Translations under genes and position numbers: made by a program
Notes under the pieces: model-generated
The model's input: only the letters and a program-made list of their open reading frames with translations
Told to the model about the DNA's origin: nothing
Databases searched by the model: none
DNA from: CAYNYF01 sp964401385
GTDB taxonomy: Bacteria > Planctomycetota > Phycisphaerae > SM23-33
Reading direction: 5' to 3'
NCBI GenBank assembly: GCA_964401385.1
Contig: CAYNYF010000001.1
Location: 1 to 64,000, forward strand
DNA length: 64,000 nt
Shown: positions 60,089-64,000 of the stretch, piece after piece
Position numbering within the stretch: position 1 is the stretch's first letter
Layout of the letters: each line of letters starts with the position of its first letter

Positions 60089-61186
60089 CTATGGGCTATC
60101 TTCCCGCGAGCCCGGATTTCCGGATGTTTCGTCGTCCGCCGACGCAAGTCCGCGCGTGGTCCGCAGCTCCTCGATCTTCTCCAGCGGCCTCTCCAGCATT
60201 CGCGTCCTGGTGCCGACGAGGTTGTCGTATTCCTTCTTGGCGTCGTCGATGCGCCTGCCCATCGCGTCCATGGCCTCGCGGTATCGCTGCCACTGCTTGT
60301 TGAAGACGGTCAGCAGCTCGATGACCTCGTCGGCCGTCCGCATGATGTTGGCGTTCTCGGCCGCCGCCCGGATCACGGAGAGCATGGCGTACAGCGTGAA
60401 CGGGCCGCACAGGACGACGCGCAGCTTCAGCGCCTCGTCCATCAGCGCCGGGGCCAGCTCCATCGCCAGCGAGTAGATCTGCTCGTTGGGGATGAACACG
60501 ATCACGTAGTTGACCGTGCCGCTGGCCCGGTCGATGTAGCCGCGCCCGGCCACTTCCCGCACGTGCCCGCGGACGGCCGCGATGAACTCCCGCGCCCGGG
60601 CCTTTCGCTGCTGGTCGTCGTCGGCGTCGAGATACGCCAGGCACTTGTCCAGCGGGAACTTCACGTCCAGGTTCACCACCAGGTCGTTGGGCAGCAGGAA
60701 GGTGTAGTCGGGCCGCCCGCTCTCGGCGGCGTCGCCGGACTGCTTGCGGTAGTTGACCCCCTCCTGCATGCCCACCAGCCGGAGGACGTCCTCGGTCATC
60801 CTCTCCCCCCACGCGCCCACGCGCTTGGCCCCGGCCAGGGCCTTGCGCAGCGATTCGGTCGTGGTCGACAGCGACGCCAGCGAGGCGGTGAGCTGACCGT
60901 AATGCTTCTGCCGGTCGGCCTCGACCTGCTGGACGAACGCCCGGACCCGCTCCAGGCGCTCGTTCATGCCCGCGACCGCCTGGTCGATCAGCTCGCGTTT
61001 GGCCTCCAGCGAGGCCCCGGCCAGCTCGGCCAGGCGGCGCGAGTTGGCGTCGAGGGCCTCGGCCGCCATGGCCGCGAACGCCTCCCGCATCTGGCCCTCT
61101 TGTCGCCGCCCCGCCCGGGCGTGCAGCAGCCAGGCGACCGCGACCGCGGCCGCGCCGACCAGCATTCCGATGATGAACTCCGGCAT
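60089..61186 (-). CDS. rmuC: DNA recombination protein RmuC
   Basis: 365 residues: an N-terminal membrane segment (MPEFIIGMLVGAAAVAVAWL), a long coiled coil at about 30-125 (MREAFAAMAAEALDANSRRL, VQQVEADRQKHYGQL), and the RmuC nuclease-like domain with GAWGERMTEDVLRLVGM, PDYTFLLPNDLVVNLDVKFP and YVIVFIPNEQIY. RmuC limits sequence inversions at short inverted repeats, an apt neighbour for the repeats in this window, though that link is only a remark. The start at 61186 gives a normal N-terminal anchor; 42 further open codons have no homology. Confidence 0.92.
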   Translation of the reverse strand: MPEFIIGMLVGAAAVAVAWLLHARAGRRQEGQMREAFAAMAAEALDANSRRLAELAGASLEAKRELIDQAVAGMNERLERVRAFVQQVEADRQKHYGQLTASLASLSTTTESLRKALAGAKRVGAWGERMTEDVLRLVGMQEGVNYRKQSGDAAESGRPDYTFLLPNDLVVNLDVKFPLDKCLAYLDADDDQQRKARAREFIAAVRGHVREVAGRGYIDRASGTVNYVIVFIPNEQIYSLAMELAPALMDEALKLRVVLCGPFTLYAMLSVIRAAAENANIMRTADEVIELLTVFNKQWQRYREAMDAMGRRIDDAKKEYDNLVGTRTRMLERPLEKIEELRTTRGLASADDETSGNPGSREDSP

Positions 61187-61325
61187 CGCCTCATCCACCC
61201 CAAAGGCCGACTCGTCGGTGGGATTGTATACGTCCGGCCGGCCTTTCGCCACCCCGCCCCCGCCAGAAAGACCTCCGCAGTGCCGGTGACGGGCCCGGGC
61301 CAGAAACATCATTTTTCTATTCCCG

Positions 61326-61360
61326 TTCGTGTGAATCCGCCTTATTCGTGTAATTCGTGG
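61326..61360 (+). repeat. Fragment of the AATTCGTG repeat family
   Basis: TTCGTGTGAATCC (61326-61338) and TATTCGTGTAATTCGTGG (61343-61360), the right arm of the long repeat, without the rest. It lies upstream of the Gfo/Idh/MocA gene. Confidence 0.6.
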
Positions 61361-61398
61361 TGGTTGTTGCTGGCGCGATTCGCGTCATGGAGAAGGCC

Positions 61399-62385
61399 AT
61401 GAAGCTGGCGATCATCGGCTCTTACGGACACGTGGACGTCGTGCTGGGCGGCTTCAGGCAGGTCGACGACGTGGAGCTTGTGGCCGCGGCCAGGTGGGGC
61501 GCGGACGATCCGCTGCCGTTCATCGGCCAGGCCGCCCCGGGCGACCTTCCCGTTTACGACGACTACCGGGACATGCTGGACGCGGCCGCCCCGGACGTCG
61601 CGGCCGTCTTCATGCCGTTCGCTCGCCTGGCCGAGGCGTCGATGGCCGCGGCCGAGCGAGGGTGTCACATCTTCTCCGAAAAGCCGCTGGCGACGACGCT
61701 GGCGGACCTGGGCGCCCTGCGGAAGGCGGTGGATCGGGCCGGCGTGGGCGTGGCGGCCTGCTTCACCGCCCGCGGCGAGGCCGGCTTCAGGACCGTCCGC
61801 AAGGCCGTCCTCGGCGGGCGGATCGGCCGGGTGGTCCACGCGACCGCGCAGAAGTCCTACCCCTTCCGGCAGCGGGACGAGTTCTACAAGACGCGCGAAT
61901 CCTACGGCGGGACGATCCCGTGGATCGGCATCCACGCCCTGGACTACATCGCCTGGTGCACCGGCCAGGGCTACCGGCGGGTGGCGGCGATGGCCGCCAA
62001 CACCGCCCATCCCAGCCGCCCGGGCATGGAGGATGAGGGCGGGCTGCTGGCCGAGCTGAGCGGCGGCGGCACGGCCGTGATCAACTTCGACTACCTCCGC
62101 CCGTGGGGCAGCCACCAGCGCCCGTGGGGCGACGACCGCCTCCGCATCGCCGGCACCGACGGCGTCATCGAGACGAAGGACTGCGGATCGGCCGTGGAGC
62201 TGATGACGCCCGACGGCACCGAGATGCTCCCGCTGGAGCTTTCCGGCAACATCTTCGCCGACTTCGCCGCCGCCCTGGCAAGCGGCGCGGAGCCGCCGAT
62301 TACGACCGAAGAATCCTTCCGCATGACCGAGGTGGCGCTGAAGGCCCGCGACGCCCAGGACGCGGGCAGCGTCGTGGAATTGTGA
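61399..62385 (+). CDS. Gfo/Idh/MocA-family oxidoreductase
   Basis: 328 residues. The N-terminal Rossmann part reads LAIIGSYGHVDVVLGGFRQV instead of the usual GxGxxG, so cofactor binding is atypical; family membership comes from AAPDVAAVFMPFARLAEASM, HIFSEKPLATTLADLGALRK (the conserved EKP with catalytic lysine), and GGTIPWIGIHALDYIAWCTG, where His is a usual catalytic residue. The C-terminal part is the beta-sheet dimer domain. These enzymes oxidise or reduce sugars or inositols with NAD(P). The start 61399 is chosen by homology, with GGAGAAGG overlapping. Substrate unknown. Confidence 0.85.
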   Translation: MKLAIIGSYGHVDVVLGGFRQVDDVELVAAARWGADDPLPFIGQAAPGDLPVYDDYRDMLDAAAPDVAAVFMPFARLAEASMAAAERGCHIFSEKPLATTLADLGALRKAVDRAGVGVAACFTARGEAGFRTVRKAVLGGRIGRVVHATAQKSYPFRQRDEFYKTRESYGGTIPWIGIHALDYIAWCTGQGYRRVAAMAANTAHPSRPGMEDEGGLLAELSGGGTAVINFDYLRPWGSHQRPWGDDRLRIAGTDGVIETKDCGSAVELMTPDGTEMLPLELSGNIFADFAAALASGAEPPITTEESFRMTEVALKARDAQDAGSVVEL

Positions 62386-62955
62386 GACCGACATCTTGAA
62401 GGCGCGGGCATTCCAAGCTGGTCACAGGAATGTTTGCCCGCCTGTCCCGGCGCGCCGGGATCGCGCAGGCAGAATGTGGCCAGGCGAGGATGCGTCCGCC
62501 CGGCCGGCGCGGGAGACCACGAATTACACTAATTACGGCGAATTTCACGAATGACCTGCTTTTCTTGAGCAGAGTTTGTTTAGTTTGTGCAATTCGTGCC
62601 AATTCGTGCAATTCGTGGACTCATTCGTTGGAATGCGTACAGACCGCGGACAGGCCCGCCTGCCTTCCGGAGGTGGGCAGGCAGAGTGTGGCCAGGCGAG
62701 GATGCGTCCGCCCGGCCGGCGCGGGAGACCACGAATTGCACTAATTACGGCGAATTTCACGAATGACCTGCTTTTCTTGAGCAGAGTCTGTCTAATTTGT
62801 GCAATTCGTGCCAATTCGTGTAATTCGTGGACTCATTCGTTGGGATGCGTACAGACCGCGGACAGGCCCAGCGTTCAAACATTGTTACCGTCCGCGTAGG
62901 ACTTCAAGCACCCCCGGTACGTGTGCGTCCTGCCGGGCGAGGTGGAGTGCGAACG
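62386..62955. other. Repeat-filled intergenic region
   Basis: Apart from about 30 bases at the left end and 50 at the right (with the ribosome binding site GGAG of the next gene), these 570 bases are the long repeat element with an internal tandem duplication, listed at 62417-62902. ORFs inside are repeat-derived. Confidence 0.75.
62417..62902 (+). repeat. Long dispersed intergenic repeat, copy 2, with 212-bp tandem duplication
   Basis: The same element as 54068-54394 with its central part doubled: CCAGGCGAGG starts at 62480 and again at 62692, an offset of 212. Left arms CCACGAATTACAC (62517-62529) and CCACGAATTGCAC (62729-62741); right arms GTGCAATTCGTGG (62606-62618) and GTGTAATTCGTGG (62818-62830). 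The GTTCAAACATTGTT end lies at 62873-62886. Confidence 0.85.
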
Positions 62956-63831
62956 ATGAAGGAACGGATCGGACTGGTCGGCATCGGCCTGGTGGGCACG
63001 GCCCTGGCCGAGAATCTGCTCGCGGCGGGCTTCGACGTCGTCGGCTTCGACATCGACGGCGAAAAGTGCCGCAACCTGGCCCGTCTCGGCGGCACGCCGG
63101 CCGACAGCGCCCGCCAGGCCGCCAGCGGCTGCAAGCGCGTGGTGCTGTCCCTACTGAACTCCCAGATCGTCCGGGAGGTGCTGGAAGGCCCCGACGGCGT
63201 GCTCCAGGCCGACCCGCCGCCGGGCTTCATCATCGACACCACCACCGGCGAGCCGGAAATGGCCGAGCGGTTCGCCGGCGAACTGGCCGGGCGGGGAATC
63301 TCCTTCCTGGACGCGACCATCTCCGGCTCCAGCGAGCAGATCCGCCGGAAGGAAGGCGTCTTCATGGTCGGCGGAGACAAGGACGCCTTCGAGGCCTGCC
63401 GCGACGTCTTCAGCGCGCTGGCGGTCAAGGCCTTTCACCTCGGCCCGTCGGGGACCGGCTGCAAGGCCAAGCTGGCGGTCAACCTCATCCTGGGGCTCAA
63501 CCGCCTGGCGCTGGCCGAGGGGCTGGTCTTTGCCGAGCGGCTGGGGCTTCAGCCGGAAAGCTTCCTGGCGCTTTTGCGGGAGACCGCCGCCGGCTCCCGC
63601 GCCGCGGACGTCAAGGGCGAGAAGATGGTCCGCGGCGACTTCACCGCCCAGGCCCGGCTCGCCCAGCACCGCAAGGACGTGGGAATCATCCTGCGCTACG
63701 CCGAGAGGCTCGGCCAGGAGCTGCCGCTGTCGGCCGTGCACCTGGGCGTGCTGGACGCCGCCATCGCCGCCGGCGACGGTGAGCTCGACAACGCCGCGAT
63801 AATTCGGGAAATCCGCCGGCGGGCGCGATAA
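62956..63831 (+). CDS. 3-hydroxyisobutyrate dehydrogenase-family NAD(P)-dependent dehydrogenase
   Basis: 291 residues of the beta-hydroxyacid dehydrogenase family: nucleotide loop IGLVGIGLVGTALAENLL, GFDIDGEKCRNLARLG, substrate loop IIDTTTGEPEMAERF then DATISGSSEQIRRKEGVFMVGG, and the catalytic lysine in GTGCKAKLAVNLILGLNRLA. Members include 3-hydroxyisobutyrate, tartronate semialdehyde and glyoxylate reductases; the second Gly in DATISGSS is common, but the substrate cannot be set. GGAG eight bases before the ATG at 62956. It comes directly after the long repeat and before a sulfatase gene, suggesting a catabolic cluster. Confidence 0.9.
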   Translation: MKERIGLVGIGLVGTALAENLLAAGFDVVGFDIDGEKCRNLARLGGTPADSARQAASGCKRVVLSLLNSQIVREVLEGPDGVLQADPPPGFIIDTTTGEPEMAERFAGELAGRGISFLDATISGSSEQIRRKEGVFMVGGDKDAFEACRDVFSALAVKAFHLGPSGTGCKAKLAVNLILGLNRLALAEGLVFAERLGLQPESFLALLRETAAGSRAADVKGEKMVRGDFTAQARLAQHRKDVGIILRYAERLGQELPLSAVHLGVLDAAIAAGDGELDNAAIIREIRRRAR

Positions 63832-63886
63832 CATCCTCGCCCGACGCCGACCGGGTTCCCGCACGGACCAATCAGTGGAGACCGCC

Positions 63887-64000
63887 ATGAGCGATTCGCC
63901 TGCCGGCCGCGGCCGCAGGGCCAACATCTTATTCATTCAGTGCGACAGCATGGACGGCCGGGTCATGGGCTGCATGGGGCATCCGGCCATGCGGCGGGCG
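63887..64000 (+). CDS. Sulfatase, N-terminal fragment cut by the window end
   Basis: 38 codons are visible from ATG 63887, with GGAG six bases upstream. RRANILFIQCDSMDGRVMGCMGHPAMRRA (visible core: NILFIQCDSMDGRVMG) matches the N-terminal strand and metal-binding Asp of type I sulfatases. The active-site Cys would lie beyond the window. Family assignment rests on this short region only. Confidence 0.7.
   Translation, partial: MSDSPAGRGRRANILFIQCDSMDGRVMGCMGHPAMRRA

Noticed and set aside
62300..62900. Several 70-110-codon ORFs with translations such as NSCNSWTHS
   Set aside because: They lie wholly within the long repeat and arise from its AATTCGTG words; the same peptides appear in the 54068 copy.

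Overview
The window is high-GC DNA with long opposite-strand shadow frames, and it reads as a chromosome segment of a Gram-negative bacterium, most likely a Planctomycetota (Phycisphaerae-like) genome or MAG. Pointers are three sulfatases, secreted GH42-like, GH94 and DUF4091 glycan proteins, DUF4870 and FtsK-independent housekeeping genes, a PPi-type phosphofructokinase, an archaeal-type phosphoglycerate mutase, KDO/LPS-export genes, and dispersed intergenic repeats built from CACGAATTACAC-like words. The taxonomic placement is inference. No rRNA, tRNA, CRISPR array, prophage or plasmid gene was found.

Layout. 1-1492: a truncated secreted beta-helix protein. 1865-5400: ilvC, a metG leader region with its own promoter, Met-rich leader ORF and terminator, metG, and a methyltransferase. 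5503-9680 (minus): an Mla/MCE lipid-transport operon fused to a partner-switch pair (STAS plus RsbW-like kinase) and a HEAT lipoprotein. 9780-12252 (minus): endonuclease V, threonine aldolase, a DUF4870 protein. 12663-15362: flavin-reductase-like protein and a large secreted protein. 15454-22202: three tandem paralogous membrane GT-C-like/TPR genes, each with its own near-leaderless sigma70-type promoter. 22273-23490: apgM. 23543-28716 (minus): pepQ-accB-accC-pfp-EamA transporter. 28853-29737: larE. 29688-34283 (minus): kdsD-kdsC and a giant LptC/LptA-like protein, the same order as the E. coli kdsD-kdsC-lptC-lptA operon. 34408-41525: M50 protease, trpS with an upstream promoter and leader ORF, a REP-flanked tyrosine transposase, sulfatase, scpA, ridA and a membrane protein. 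41543-47957 (minus): two GH42-like paralogs and a secreted protein. 48106-49977: GTP-PEPCK. 50085-53986: an inverted-repeat module, a degenerate transposase-like gene, a flavin-reductase-like gene, a GH94 phosphorylase. 54068-64000: DUF4091 protein, sulfatases, lipoprotein, flavodoxin, rmuC, and two dehydrogenases, separated by long repeat elements.

How it works together. apgM, PPi-PFK and PEPCK point to reversible, energy-sparing sugar metabolism fed by secreted glycan and sulfate-ester hydrolysis plus cytoplasmic phosphorolysis. The Mla and Lpt/KDO genes maintain an outer membrane. The most interesting regulatory finding is that both aminoacyl-tRNA synthetase genes have short upstream ORFs containing the cognate amino acid. 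For metG the case is strong: three consecutive Met codons, a perfect intrinsic terminator and a mutually exclusive 9-bp antiterminator helix.
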